64,000 nt of DNA from Halomonas sp. Y3. Lineage in GTDB: Bacteria; Pseudomonadota; Gammaproteobacteria; Pseudomonadales; Halomonadaceae. The DNA lies in the NCBI RefSeq assembly GCF_024137965.1, contig NZ_CP099975.1, positions 558,001-622,000 of the forward strand. Reading direction: 5' to 3'. This document shows positions 10,134 to 18,408 of this stretch, piece by piece. Position 1 is the stretch's first letter. Each line of letters starts with the position of its first letter. Made by a program: the position numbers and the translations under genes. The notes under the pieces are model-generated. The model was not told the origin of the DNA. It did not search any database and worked only from the letters and a program-made list of their open reading frames with translations.

Positions 10134-10175
10134 GATACCTCCTGGGTATGGAAGGGCACCCAAACAATATTGGTT
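10134..10175. promoter_or_regulatory. catR-catB control region with ATAC-N7-GTAT LysR box
   Basis: ATAC at 10135-10138 and GTAT at 10146-10149 with 7 nt between is the dyad recognised by CatM/BenM-type LysR proteins. It is followed by a GGG-C-ACCC half palindrome and ATATTGGTT (10167-10175). Of these 42 positions 34 are identical at 45074-45115, upstream of the second catA, with no gaps. The box is 89 bp upstream of catB. Confidence 0.75.
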
Positions 10176-10237
10176 CCGCCTTCCCGCTGCAATCAGACTG
10201 CCATGCAATCACCACACTGCCCGCATCGGGAGCCCCC

Positions 10238-11356
10238 ATGAGCGCCACTATCCAGTCCATCGAGACGCTGCTGGTCGACCTGCCGACCATCCGTCCCCAC
10301 AAGCTCTCCATGACCACCATGGCCTGCCAGACCCTGGTGATCGTGCGGATGCGCCACAGCGATGGCATCGAGGGCCTGGGGGAGGGCACCACCATCGGTG
10401 GATTGGCCTACGGCCCCGAGAGCCCCGAGAGCATCAAGTGCAACATCGACGCCTACCTGGCGCCGCTGCTGATCGGCCAGCCCTCCGGCAACGTCAACGC
10501 CCTGCGCGCCCTGCTCAACCGCCACGCCCGCGGCAACATGATCGCCAAGTCGGCGCTGGAGACCGCGCTGCTCGACGCCCAGGGCAAGCGCCTGGGCCTC
10601 TCCGTGGCCGAGCTTTTGGGCGGCGCCCGCCAGGCCCACCTGCCGGTGCTCTGGACCCTGGCCAGCGGCGATACCGCCAAGGATATCGAGGAGGCGCGGC
10701 TGCGCCTCGAGCAGCGCCGCCACTGCGACTTCAAGCTGAAGATCGGCGCCAACCCGGTGAAACAGGACGTGCGCCACGTGGCCGCCATCAAGGAGGCCCT
10801 GGGCGATCGCGCCAGCGTGCGCGTCGACGTCAACCAGGCCTGGGACGAGTCCACCGCCGTCTACGGCATCCAGGCCCTGCAGGACGCCGGCATCGAGCTG
10901 ATCGAGCAGGCGGTTCCGGCCCGCGAGCACGCCGGCCTGATCCGCCTGGCCGACCGCTTCAACGTGCCGATGCTGGCCGACGAAGCGGTGCAGGACGCCC
11001 GCGACGGCCTCGACCTGGTCCGTGGCGGCTTCAGCGGCGCCTTCGCCCTCAAGATCGCCAAGTCCGGCGGCCTGCAGGGGGTGCTGGAGCTGGCCCACGT
11101 GGCCCAGGCCGCGGGCATCGGCCTCTACGGCGGCACCTTGCTGGAGGGCACCATCGGCACCGCCGCCTCCCTGCACGCCTGGGCGACCCTGCCCGAGATG
11201 GCCTGGGGCACCGAGATGTTCGGCCCGCTGCTGCTCAAGGACGACATCGTCGTCGAGCCGCTGCGCTACCGCGAGTTCGGCGTGGACCTGCCGGCCGGCC
11301 CGGGTCTCGGCATCACCCTCGACGAAGACAAGCTGGCGCACTACGCGCGCAAGTAA
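10238..11356 (+). CDS. catB: Muconate cycloisomerase
   Basis: 372 aa, enolase superfamily (muconate-lactonizing enzyme). Catalytic pair K166-x-K168 in CDFKLKIGANP, metal ligands in VRVDVNQAWDE and IELIEQAVP, then MLADEAVQ. Converts cis,cis-muconate to (+)-muconolactone in the catechol branch of the beta-ketoadipate pathway. Start ATG 10238 has CGGGAG just upstream; longer in-frame starts would cover the LysR box. First gene of catBCA-benABCDE. Confidence 0.95.
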   Translation: MSATIQSIETLLVDLPTIRPHKLSMTTMACQTLVIVRMRHSDGIEGLGEGTTIGGLAYGPESPESIKCNIDAYLAPLLIGQPSGNVNALRALLNRHARGNMIAKSALETALLDAQGKRLGLSVAELLGGARQAHLPVLWTLASGDTAKDIEEARLRLEQRRHCDFKLKIGANPVKQDVRHVAAIKEALGDRASVRVDVNQAWDESTAVYGIQALQDAGIELIEQAVPAREHAGLIRLADRFNVPMLADEAVQDARDGLDLVRGGFSGAFALKIAKSGGLQGVLELAHVAQAAGIGLYGGTLLEGTIGTAASLHAWATLPEMAWGTEMFGPLLLKDDIVVEPLRYREFGVDLPAGPGLGITLDEDKLAHYARK

Positions 11357-11386
11357 GAAACGACACGACAACCGGAGGATCGAGCC

Positions 11387-11677
11387 ATGCTGTTTCAGGT
11401 GGAAATGACCGTCAAGCTGCCCCCGTCCATGCCGGCCGAGCAGGCCGCCGAGATCAAGGCCACCGAGAAGGCCTACGCCCAGGAGCTGCAGCGCTCCGGC
11501 AAGTGGCGCCACCTGTGGCGCGTGGCCGGCAGCTACGCCAACGTCAGCATCTTCGACGTCGAGGACAACGCCGAGCTGCAGGAGATCATCTCCAACCTGC
11601 CCCTCTTCCCCTACATGGAGATCAGCGTCAAGCCGCTGTGTCGCCACCCGTCCTCCATCCGCGAGGACGACTCCTGA
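11387..11677 (+). CDS. catC: Muconolactone delta-isomerase
   Basis: 96 aa, the standard size of this small decameric enzyme. MLFQVEMTVKLPPSMPAEQA at the start and LWRVAGSYANVSIFDVED in the middle are family hallmarks (the conserved R/Y/N/D set). Converts muconolactone to beta-ketoadipate enol-lactone. It begins 30 bp after catB with SD GGAGGA. The next steps (catD/pcaD, pcaIJ) are not in the window; a pcaF-like thiolase is at 42454. Confidence 0.95.
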   Translation: MLFQVEMTVKLPPSMPAEQAAEIKATEKAYAQELQRSGKWRHLWRVAGSYANVSIFDVEDNAELQEIISNLPLFPYMEISVKPLCRHPSSIREDDS

Positions 11678-11740
11678 GTCACGGATGAATCACGCCAGCC
11701 CCGCCCCGGCGGGAGCAAAGATAACGCAGAGGATATTCCC

Positions 11741-12715
11741 ATGACCGTGAAGATTTTCGATACCCCCGAAGTTCAGGACTTCCTGAAGACCATCGCCGGC
11801 TTCGACCAGGAGGGCGGCAACGACCGCGCCAAGCAGATCGTCCATCGCCTGATCTCCGACCTCTTCAAGCTGATCGACGACTTCGACGTCACCGAGGAGG
11901 AGTACTGGTCCGCGGTCAACCTGCTCAACGCCCTGGGCAGCCAGACCCAGTTCGGCCTGCTCTCGCCGGGCCTGGGCTTCGACCACTACCTGGACATGCG
12001 CCGGGACGCCATCGACGCCGAGGCCAAGCGCACCGGTGGCACCCCGCGCACCATCGAGGGTCCGCTGTATGTCGCCGGCGCCCCGGAGGCCGAAGGCTTC
12101 GCGCGCATGGATGACGGCAGCGACCCGGATGCCGAGGTGATGTGGCTGACCGGCCAGGTGCGCGACGTGGACGGCAACCCGATCCCCGGCGCCAAGGTCG
12201 AGATCTGGCACTGCAACTCCAAGGGCGGCTACTCCTTCTTCGACAAGACCCAGAGCGAGTACAACATGCGCCGCACCATCTACGCGGACAGTGAAGGCCG
12301 CTACACCGCGCGCAGCATCATCCCGTCCGGCTACGGCGTGCCGGAAGGCGCCCCCACCGACGTGGTGCTGAAGTCCCTGGGCCGTCACGGCGAGCGTCCG
12401 GCGCATATCCACTACTTCATCTCCGCGCCGGGCCACCAGCACCTGACCACCCAGATCAACCTGGCGGGCGACCCCTACACCTTCGACGACTTCGCCTTCG
12501 CCACCCGCGAGGAGCTGGTGGTGCCGGCCAGCCGCATCGAGGACGCGGGCGAGATCGCCAAGCGCGAGCTGGACGGCCCCTTCTCCGAGGTGGTGTTCGA
12601 CATCGAGCTGGCCAAGACCGACGTGGCCGAGCTGCAGACCCGCCACGCCCGCCCCCGCGCCAAGGAAGACGAGCAGGACCAGGCCAGCCAGCTGGCCGGC
12701 ACCGCCAAGGTCTGA
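11741..12715 (+). CDS. catA: Catechol 1,2-dioxygenase, copy 1
   Basis: 324 aa, intradiol dioxygenase. Non-haem Fe(III) ligands are visible as Tyr164 (KGGYSFFD), Tyr198 (PSGYGVPEG), His222 and His224 (RPAHIHYF). The N-terminal helical linker domain (residues 1-100) forms the dimer and binds lipid in known enzymes. Opens catechol to cis,cis-muconate. The C-terminal ~30 residues after FDIELAK are charged and extend a little past typical CatA. The protein differs from the copy at 45246 only at two adjacent residues (294-295, VA here, KP there). Confidence 0.97.
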   Translation: MTVKIFDTPEVQDFLKTIAGFDQEGGNDRAKQIVHRLISDLFKLIDDFDVTEEEYWSAVNLLNALGSQTQFGLLSPGLGFDHYLDMRRDAIDAEAKRTGGTPRTIEGPLYVAGAPEAEGFARMDDGSDPDAEVMWLTGQVRDVDGNPIPGAKVEIWHCNSKGGYSFFDKTQSEYNMRRTIYADSEGRYTARSIIPSGYGVPEGAPTDVVLKSLGRHGERPAHIHYFISAPGHQHLTTQINLAGDPYTFDDFAFATREELVVPASRIEDAGEIAKRELDGPFSEVVFDIELAKTDVAELQTRHARPRAKEDEQDQASQLAGTAKV

Positions 12716-12746
12716 GGCTGCTCCCTGCCCCTATCCCCTGACGCCG

Positions 12747-12769
12747 GCGGGCTCTCCACGAGAGCCCGC
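12747..12769 (+). promoter_or_regulatory. catA-benA intercistronic hairpin
   Basis: GCGGGCTCTC (12747-12756), loop CAC, GAGAGCCCGC (12760-12769). No T-tract, and transcription must continue into benA, so it likely shapes mRNA processing or stability. In copy 2 (46251-46275) the next outer pair is A-T where it is a G-T wobble here, keeping the stem. Confidence 0.55.
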
Positions 12770-12814
12770 TGGGCCGAAACGACAGCTTACGATAAGACAT
12801 CGAGGACCTGGACC

Positions 12815-14182
12815 ATGACCAGCAAACTTGACCAGCTCGAGGAGCGCGTCCGCGGCGCCGTCGTCGACGACGCCGAGCAGGGCATCTTCCGCTGCCACCG
12901 CAGCATGTTCACCGACCCGGCCTTCTTCGAGCTCGAGATGAAGCACGTCTTCGAAGGCAACTGGCTGTTCCTGGCCCACGAGAGCCAGATCAGTGAACCG
13001 GGCGACTACATGACCGTGACCATGGGCCGTCAGCCGGTGGTGATCACCCGCGACAAGGCCGGTGAGCTGCACGCCCTGATCAACGCCTGTGCCCACCGCG
13101 GCGCCACCCTGTGCCGTCGCAAGCGCGGCAACAAGGGCACCTTCACCTGCCCCTTCCACGGCTGGACCTTCAAGAACGACGGCAAGCTGCTCAAGGCCAA
13201 GAATGAGAAGGTGGGCGCCTACCCGGACGGCTTCAAGCAGGAGGGCTCTCACGACCTCAAGCGCGTGCCGCGCTTCGAGAGCTACAAGGGCTTCCTGTTC
13301 GGCAGCCTGAGCGAGGACGTCAAGCCGCTGGACGAGTACCTGGGCGAGACCACCAAGATCATCGACAATATCGTCGACCAGGCGCCGGAAGGCCTGGAAG
13401 TGCTGCGCGGCACCTCCTCCTACACCTTCAAGGGCAACTGGAAGCTGCAGGCCGAGAACGGCGCCGACGGCTACCACGTCAGCACCGTGCACTGGAACTA
13501 CGCCTCCACCATGGATCGCCGCAACTACGACGCCGGCGGCACCAAGGCGGTGGACGCCGACGGCTGGTCCAAGAGCCAGGGCGGCTTCTACTCCTATGAA
13601 AACGGCCACATGCTGCTGTGGACCCGCCTGCTCAACCCCGAGGTGCGCCCGGTCTACCAGCAGAAGGAGTGGATCCAGGAGCAGTTCGGCGAGGCGCGTG
13701 CCGACTCCATCGTCAACCAGACCCGCAACCTCTGCCTCTACCCCAACGTCTACCTGATGGACCAGTTCTCCACGCAGATCCGCGTACTGCGCCCGATCAG
13801 CGTCGACGAGACCGAGGTGACCATCTACTGCTTCGCGCCCAAGGGCGAGTCCGCCGAGAACCGTCGCGTGCGCATCCGCCAGTATGAGGACTTCTTCAAC
13901 GTCTCCGGCATGGGCACCCCGGACGACCTCGAGGAGTTCCGCGGCTGTCAGGACGGCTATCACGGCGCCCTGGCCGAGTGGAACGACCTCTCCCGCGGGG
14001 CCAAGCAGTGGATCGAAGGCGCCGACGACAACGCCAAGGCAATCGACATGCAGCCGCTGCTCAGCGGCGCCTCGCCGGAAGATGAAGGCCTCTACGTGCT
14101 GCACCACAAGCACTGGGTCGAGGAGATGCTGCGCGCCATCGAGAAGGAACGCAGCCAGTTTATCGCCACCGCATCGGCCTGA
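12815..14182 (+). CDS. benA: Benzoate 1,2-dioxygenase large (alpha) subunit, copy 1
   Basis: 455 aa. Rieske [2Fe-2S] site Cys92-x-His94 and Cys112-x2-His115 (CAHRGATLC ... CPFHGW). Mononuclear iron site around Asp218, His221 and His226 in [16 protein letters not shown]. With BenB it forms the oxygenase that turns benzoate into the cis-1,2-dihydrodiol carboxylate, fed electrons by BenC. Lies 99 bp after catA, so the lower pathway is placed in front of the upper one. The toluate enzyme XylX is a close relative and cannot be fully excluded on sequence. Confidence 0.95.
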   Translation: MTSKLDQLEERVRGAVVDDAEQGIFRCHRSMFTDPAFFELEMKHVFEGNWLFLAHESQISEPGDYMTVTMGRQPVVITRDKAGELHALINACAHRGATLCRRKRGNKGTFTCPFHGWTFKNDGKLLKAKNEKVGAYPDGFKQEGSHDLKRVPRFESYKGFLFGSLSEDVKPLDEYLGETTKIIDNIVDQAPEGLEVLRGTSSYTFKGNWKLQAENGADGYHVSTVHWNYASTMDRRNYDAGGTKAVDADGWSKSQGGFYSYENGHMLLWTRLLNPEVRPVYQQKEWIQEQFGEARADSIVNQTRNLCLYPNVYLMDQFSTQIRVLRPISVDETEVTIYCFAPKGESAENRRVRIRQYEDFFNVSGMGTPDDLEEFRGCQDGYHGALAEWNDLSRGAKQWIEGADDNAKAIDMQPLLSGASPEDEGLYVLHHKHWVEEMLRAIEKERSQFIATASA

Positions 14183-14196
14183 AGGGGAGAAGAGAG

Positions 14197-14685
14197 ATGA
14201 GCCTTAGCTACCAAGAGATCCAGGCCTTCCTGTACCGCGAGGCGCGCCTGCTCGACGACCGTGAGTGGGACGAGTGGCTGACCTGCTACAGCAAGGACGT
14301 CGAGTTCTGGATGCCGGCGTGGGACGACGACGACCAGCTGACCCGGGACCCGCACAGCGAGATCTCGCTGATCTACTACCCGAGCCGCGAGGGTCTCGAG
14401 GACCGGGTCTACCGGATCAAGACCGAGCGCTCGGGGGCGAGCACGCCGGAGCCGCGCACCACCCACCAGATCACCAATATCGAGGTGCTCAAGGAGGAGG
14501 GGGACACGCTTTCACTGCGCTTCAACTGGCAGACCCTGAACCACCGCTACAAGGAGACCCAGACCTTCTTCGGGGCCTCCTTCTACACCCTGGACGTGTC
14601 GGGCGAGTCACCGCTGATCACCCGCAAGGTAGTGCAACTCAATAACGACTATATCCACCAGGTCATCGATATCTATCACATCTGA
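14197..14685 (+). CDS. benB: Benzoate 1,2-dioxygenase small (beta) subunit, copy 1
   Basis: 162 aa, the usual size of ring-hydroxylating dioxygenase beta subunits (cone-shaped NTF2-like fold, structural role). Family features: YQEIQAFLYREARLLDDREW at the start, then SLIYYPSREGLEDRVYRI. 14 bp after benA with SD GGGGAG. It differs from copy 2 by E/Q in the DREWDE region and T/I near the end. Confidence 0.94.
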   Translation: MSLSYQEIQAFLYREARLLDDREWDEWLTCYSKDVEFWMPAWDDDDQLTRDPHSEISLIYYPSREGLEDRVYRIKTERSGASTPEPRTTHQITNIEVLKEEGDTLSLRFNWQTLNHRYKETQTFFGASFYTLDVSGESPLITRKVVQLNNDYIHQVIDIYHI

Positions 14686-14708
14686 TCTGGTGTCGGAGGA
14701 GAACGATC

Positions 14709-15734
14709 ATGAGCTACACCATTGCCCTCAACTTCGAGGATGGCGTCACCCGCTTCATCGGCTGCAAGGAAGGTGAAACGGTTCTCGATGCCGCCTACCG
14801 CCAGAAGGTCAACCTGCCGATGGACTGCTCCGACGGCGTCTGTGGCACCTGCAAGGGACACTGCGAGCAGGGCGAGTTCGACATGGGCGACGAGTACATC
14901 GAAGAGGCGCTCTCCGACGAGGAGGCCGCCGAGGGCATGGTGCTGACCTGCCAGATGGTGCCCTCTTCCGACTGCGTCATCCAGGTCCCCGTGGCCTCCA
15001 GCCTGTGCAAGACCGAGGTGGGCAAGGTCGAGGGCACGGTCGCCGCGGTCGAGCAGCTCTCCGAAGACAGCATCGAGCTGGTAGTGGATCTGGACGAAGG
15101 CGCCGAGATCGCCTTCCTGCCCGGCCAGTACGTGCATATCGACGTGCCGGGCACCGAGGTGCATCGCTCCTACTCGTTCAGTTCCCTGCCGGGCGAGCAG
15201 CGCGCCACCTTCCTGATCCGCAATATCCCCAACGGGGTGATGAGCGGCTATCTCGGTGAGCGGGCCGCGGCGGGCGATCGCCTGACCCTGACCGGCCCGC
15301 TGGGTAGCTTCTACCTCCGCGAGGTGACTCGCCCGGTGCTGATGCTGGCCGGCGGCACTGGCCTCGCGCCCTTCCTCTCCATGCTCTCCCAGCTGGTGGA
15401 GAAGGGCTGCGAGGCGCCGATCCACCTGATCTACGGCGTCAACAAGGATGATCATCTGGTCAAGGTGGACGCTCTGGACGAGTTCGCCGCCAAGCTGCCC
15501 AGCTTCACCTACGCCACCGTGGTGGTGGACGAGGCCAGCGAGCATCCGCGCAAGGGCTACGTGACCCATCATATGGACGCCGAGGTGATGCACGACGGCG
15601 ACGTCGACGTCTACCTGTGCGGGCCGCCTCCCATGGTCGACGCCGTGCTCAAGCACTTCGACGCCCAGGGCATCGTGCCGCAGAGCTTCCACTACGAGAA
15701 GTTCACCCCCAACGAGGCGGGGAGCAAGTCATGA
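14709..15734 (+). CDS. benC: Benzoate dioxygenase reductase
   Basis: 341 aa. N-terminal plant-type [2Fe-2S] ferredoxin with Cys40, Cys45, Cys48 and Cys81; then an FAD domain (HRSYSFSS near residue 153) and an NAD domain (LMLAGGTGLAPFLSML, and YLCGPPPMVDAV near the end). Passes electrons from NADH to the BenA Rieske centre. It is the only benC in the window, so both BenAB copies presumably share it. Overlaps benD by ATGA. Confidence 0.95.
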   Translation: MSYTIALNFEDGVTRFIGCKEGETVLDAAYRQKVNLPMDCSDGVCGTCKGHCEQGEFDMGDEYIEEALSDEEAAEGMVLTCQMVPSSDCVIQVPVASSLCKTEVGKVEGTVAAVEQLSEDSIELVVDLDEGAEIAFLPGQYVHIDVPGTEVHRSYSFSSLPGEQRATFLIRNIPNGVMSGYLGERAAAGDRLTLTGPLGSFYLREVTRPVLMLAGGTGLAPFLSMLSQLVEKGCEAPIHLIYGVNKDDHLVKVDALDEFAAKLPSFTYATVVVDEASEHPRKGYVTHHMDAEVMHDGDVDVYLCGPPPMVDAVLKHFDAQGIVPQSFHYEKFTPNEAGSKS

Positions 15735-16513
15735 GCCTGCGCTTCAAGGACAAGGTGATGGTCATCACCGGGGCCGCCCAGGGCATCGGCAAGCGGGTCG
15801 CCGAGCGGGCCGGCGCCGAGGGCGCCCGCCTGGCCCTGGTGGACCGCGCCGACCTGATCCATGAGGTGGTCGCCGAGCTGACCGAGCAGGGCGTCGAGGC
15901 GGTCGCGCTGCAGGCCGACCTGGAGACCTGGGCAGGCGCCGCCGAGGTGATGGCGAAGAGCGTGGAGCGCTTCGGCCGCATCGACATCCTGGTCAACAAC
16001 GTGGGCGGGGCGATCAACTTCAAGCCGTTCACCGAGTTCAGCGAGAGCGAGATCGCCGCCGAGGTGACCCGCTCGTTGATGCCGACCCTGTGGTGCTGTC
16101 GCGCCGTGCTGCCCACCATGGTGGAGCAGGGCGGTGGCGTCATCGTCAACGTCTCCTCGGTGGCGACTCGCGGCATCCACCGGATCCCCTACTCGGCGGC
16201 CAAGGGCGGCGTCAATGCGCTGACCGAGTCCCTGGCCTTCGAGTATGCTGAGCACGGCATCCGCGTGGCGGCCGCCGGGATCGGGGGCACCGAGGCGCCG
16301 CCGCGGAAGATCTCCCGCGGCACTCCGGAGCCCCGCAACGAGACCGAGAAGGCCTGGTTCCAGGCGCACATCGACCAGACCAAGCAGAGCTGTCTGATGA
16401 AGCGCTACGGCACCCTGGATGAGATGGCGGCTCCGATCCTGTTCCTTGCCTCGGACGAGGCCAGCTACATCACCGGCAGCGTGCTGCCGGTGGGTGGCGG
16501 CGATCAGGGCTAG
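15731..16513 (+). CDS. benD: 1,6-dihydroxycyclohexa-2,4-diene-1-carboxylate dehydrogenase
   Basis: 260 aa, short-chain dehydrogenase. NAD site TGAAQGIGKR at residues ~12-21, NNVGG, and catalytic YSAAKGG. Oxidises and decarboxylates the benzoate diol to catechol, giving NADH. Its start overlaps the benC stop (ATGA), so longer upstream frames are ignored. Only copy in the window. Confidence 0.95.
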   Translation: MSLRFKDKVMVITGAAQGIGKRVAERAGAEGARLALVDRADLIHEVVAELTEQGVEAVALQADLETWAGAAEVMAKSVERFGRIDILVNNVGGAINFKPFTEFSESEIAAEVTRSLMPTLWCCRAVLPTMVEQGGGVIVNVSSVATRGIHRIPYSAAKGGVNALTESLAFEYAEHGIRVAAAGIGGTEAPPRKISRGTPEPRNETEKAWFQAHIDQTKQSCLMKRYGTLDEMAAPILFLASDEASYITGSVLPVGGGDQG

Positions 16514-16608
16514 CCAGCATCGCGCCGATTCGGGAATATCCGGATCGGCGCGTTTCGTTCCATGCCTCTAGCCATACCAACGATAACAACCCTCCCCTGG
16601 AGCTCACC

Positions 16609-17859
16609 GTGAAGCATATCGAGAAGGGCGTGAGCCTGCGGCACGCGCCAAAAGACTTCCTCCGCGACCTCAACGTCGACAACGCCAGCACCGGCCTGGT
16701 CGCGGGTATTCTGGGGCTCAGCGTCGGTGTCGTGCACATCAGTGCCGGCACCGCCGCCGGGCTCGACTCCTCCTTCATCATGATCTGGGTCATCAGCTAC
16801 CTGATGATCAACGGCCTCTTCGGCATCCTGATGCCGGCCTACTACCGGCTGCCGATGCCCATGGCCAACTCCATTCCCGGGGCGCTGATGTTCGCCGCGG
16901 TGATTCCCGTGGTGGGCCTGGAGGCCGCGCTTGGGGCGACCCTGATCGCCGGAGCCATCTCCCTGGTGGCGGGCCTCTCCGGCGTCATGGGCATCGTCAT
17001 GCGCCTGATGCCCATGCCCATCGTCATGGGCATGGTAGCCGGCATGCTGCTCAGCTTCGGTCTCAACATGGTGCGTCCGCTGGAGAGTGCCATCGTGCCG
17101 GCGAGCATCATGATCCTGGCCTTCTTCCTCTCGGCGCGTCTGCTGCGCAAGGTGCCGCCGCTGATCGTCTCCATGCTGGCGGGGATCGCCTACCTGATGG
17201 CCACCGGCGTTGACCTCTCGGGCGTCCAGGCGACCATCCGCTTCCCCGAGTTCATCATGCCGGAGTTCACCCTGAACGCCTTCCTGGCCTACGGCCTGCC
17301 GCTGGCGATCATCCTGGTGGGCATGGAGACGCCGGCCGGCGTCGGCCTGATCAAGGGCATGGGGTACAAGGAGGTGCCGGCCAACGGCATCACCGCCGTG
17401 GGGGGCGTGGGCACCATGGTCTCGGCCTTCTTCAACCTGCACAGCACCTGTATCGCCGCCCCCATGACCGGCATCTGCTCCTCGCCGGAGGCGGGCACCC
17501 ATGAGAAGCGCTGGGTCGCCGCGGTGGTTGCCGGTGCCATCTTCGTGGTGGCCGCCCCCTTCTACGGCTATGTGGTGAGCCTGCTGGAGGCCACGCCGCG
17601 CTACTTCATCGCCATCATCGCGGGCCTGGCGCTGATGCGCGTCATCACCTCGGCCATGGCGATCGCCTTCTCCGGCAGGAAGCACGAGATGGGGGCGCTG
17701 TTCGCCTTCCTGATCGCCGCCTCGGGCATTCAGATCCTGGATATCGGTGCCACCTTCTGGGCCCTGGTACTGGGCGTGGTGGTGTCGCTGATCTTCGAGA
17801 CCAAGGACTTCGAGTTCGCCAGCAACGCCCATCCCCTGAAGAAGCAGCCGACCGACTGA
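16609..17859 (+). CDS. benE: Benzoate/H+ symporter, BenE family
   Basis: 416 aa, about 12 membrane helices. Signatures: GLSVGVVHISAGTAAGL near the N-terminus, PMPMANSIPGALMF, and the BenE motif METPAGVGLIKGMGYKEVPA. Imports aromatic acid across the inner membrane with protons. Last gene of the cat-ben operon, ending before a strong terminator. A second BenE-family permease lies at 53273; they are clearly diverged, so substrate ranges may differ. Confidence 0.88.
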   Translation: MKHIEKGVSLRHAPKDFLRDLNVDNASTGLVAGILGLSVGVVHISAGTAAGLDSSFIMIWVISYLMINGLFGILMPAYYRLPMPMANSIPGALMFAAVIPVVGLEAALGATLIAGAISLVAGLSGVMGIVMRLMPMPIVMGMVAGMLLSFGLNMVRPLESAIVPASIMILAFFLSARLLRKVPPLIVSMLAGIAYLMATGVDLSGVQATIRFPEFIMPEFTLNAFLAYGLPLAIILVGMETPAGVGLIKGMGYKEVPANGITAVGGVGTMVSAFFNLHSTCIAAPMTGICSSPEAGTHEKRWVAAVVAGAIFVVAAPFYGYVVSLLEATPRYFIAIIAGLALMRVITSAMAIAFSGRKHEMGALFAFLIAASGIQILDIGATFWALVLGVVVSLIFETKDFEFASNAHPLKKQPTD

Positions 17860-17909
17860 GCCGGCCCGGCGCCGGTGACCCCACCGGCGCCCGACACCCT
17901 ATCCTCCTT

Positions 17910-17945
17910 GGCCCGTATCCGCTTCGGCGATACGGGCCCTTTTTC
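17910..17945 (+). terminator. Terminator of the cat-ben operon, target site of the intron
   Basis: GGCCCGTATC (17910-17919), loop, GATACGGGCC (17929-17938), then CTTTTTC. The group II intron begins 2 bp after this T-tract (GTGCGCC at 17947), the placement known for group IIC introns. Confidence 0.9.
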
Positions 17946-18408
17946 GGTGCGCCAGGCATGGCGCGCAGCGCCTGACTGGCGCTGTTTCCGAGGTTGGTGC
18001 CTTGGAATGACTTGGGGGTGAAAGTCCCCTGCACGCCCGGCAAGGGGAAGTGCTAGCCGACGGCAAGGGTGTCTCCCGCGAGGGGGAATCTGAAGGAAGC
18101 CCGAGGCAAAACGCTGGCCTGACGAACAGGAAGCGGATACGAGGCGTTATGGCGGGGTGAGATGGCCGAAATCATCAAAGCCCGGTACTTGCACGGAACG
18201 CCATGGCGTAGATCCGACAGGCATAAGCAGGAAAGTCGCGCGTCTTACCCTGGGAGGTCTGGTGGTCTGCCACGTGCTACCGGCGTCGAGAGGCGGCGGG
18301 ATGGGCCACCAGACGTCAGCAGAGGCCATAGTAAGTGTCGACTCACCCCGACACCAAGGGCCGAACATGAAGAACCGCGAGTAGGCGATGATGTCTCGAG
18401 GATCGATC

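Larger units (their letters stand above)
11741..14685 (+). repeat. Direct repeat copy 1: catA-benA-benB block
   Basis: This 2.9-kb stretch is repeated in the same orientation at 45246-48208. Protein differences: 2 of 324 in CatA, 8 of 455 in BenA, 2 of 162 in BenB. The catA-benA spacer with its hairpin is also shared. Similarity starts at the catA start codon and ends at the benB stop; sequences outside differ. The benA-benB gap is 14 nt here and 32 nt in copy 2. Confidence 0.95.

Noticed and set aside
11700..11713. Short CCCGCC-GGCGGG hairpin between catC and catA as a terminator.
   Set aside because: Only 6 bp, 2-nt loop, no T-tract, and lies inside an operon.
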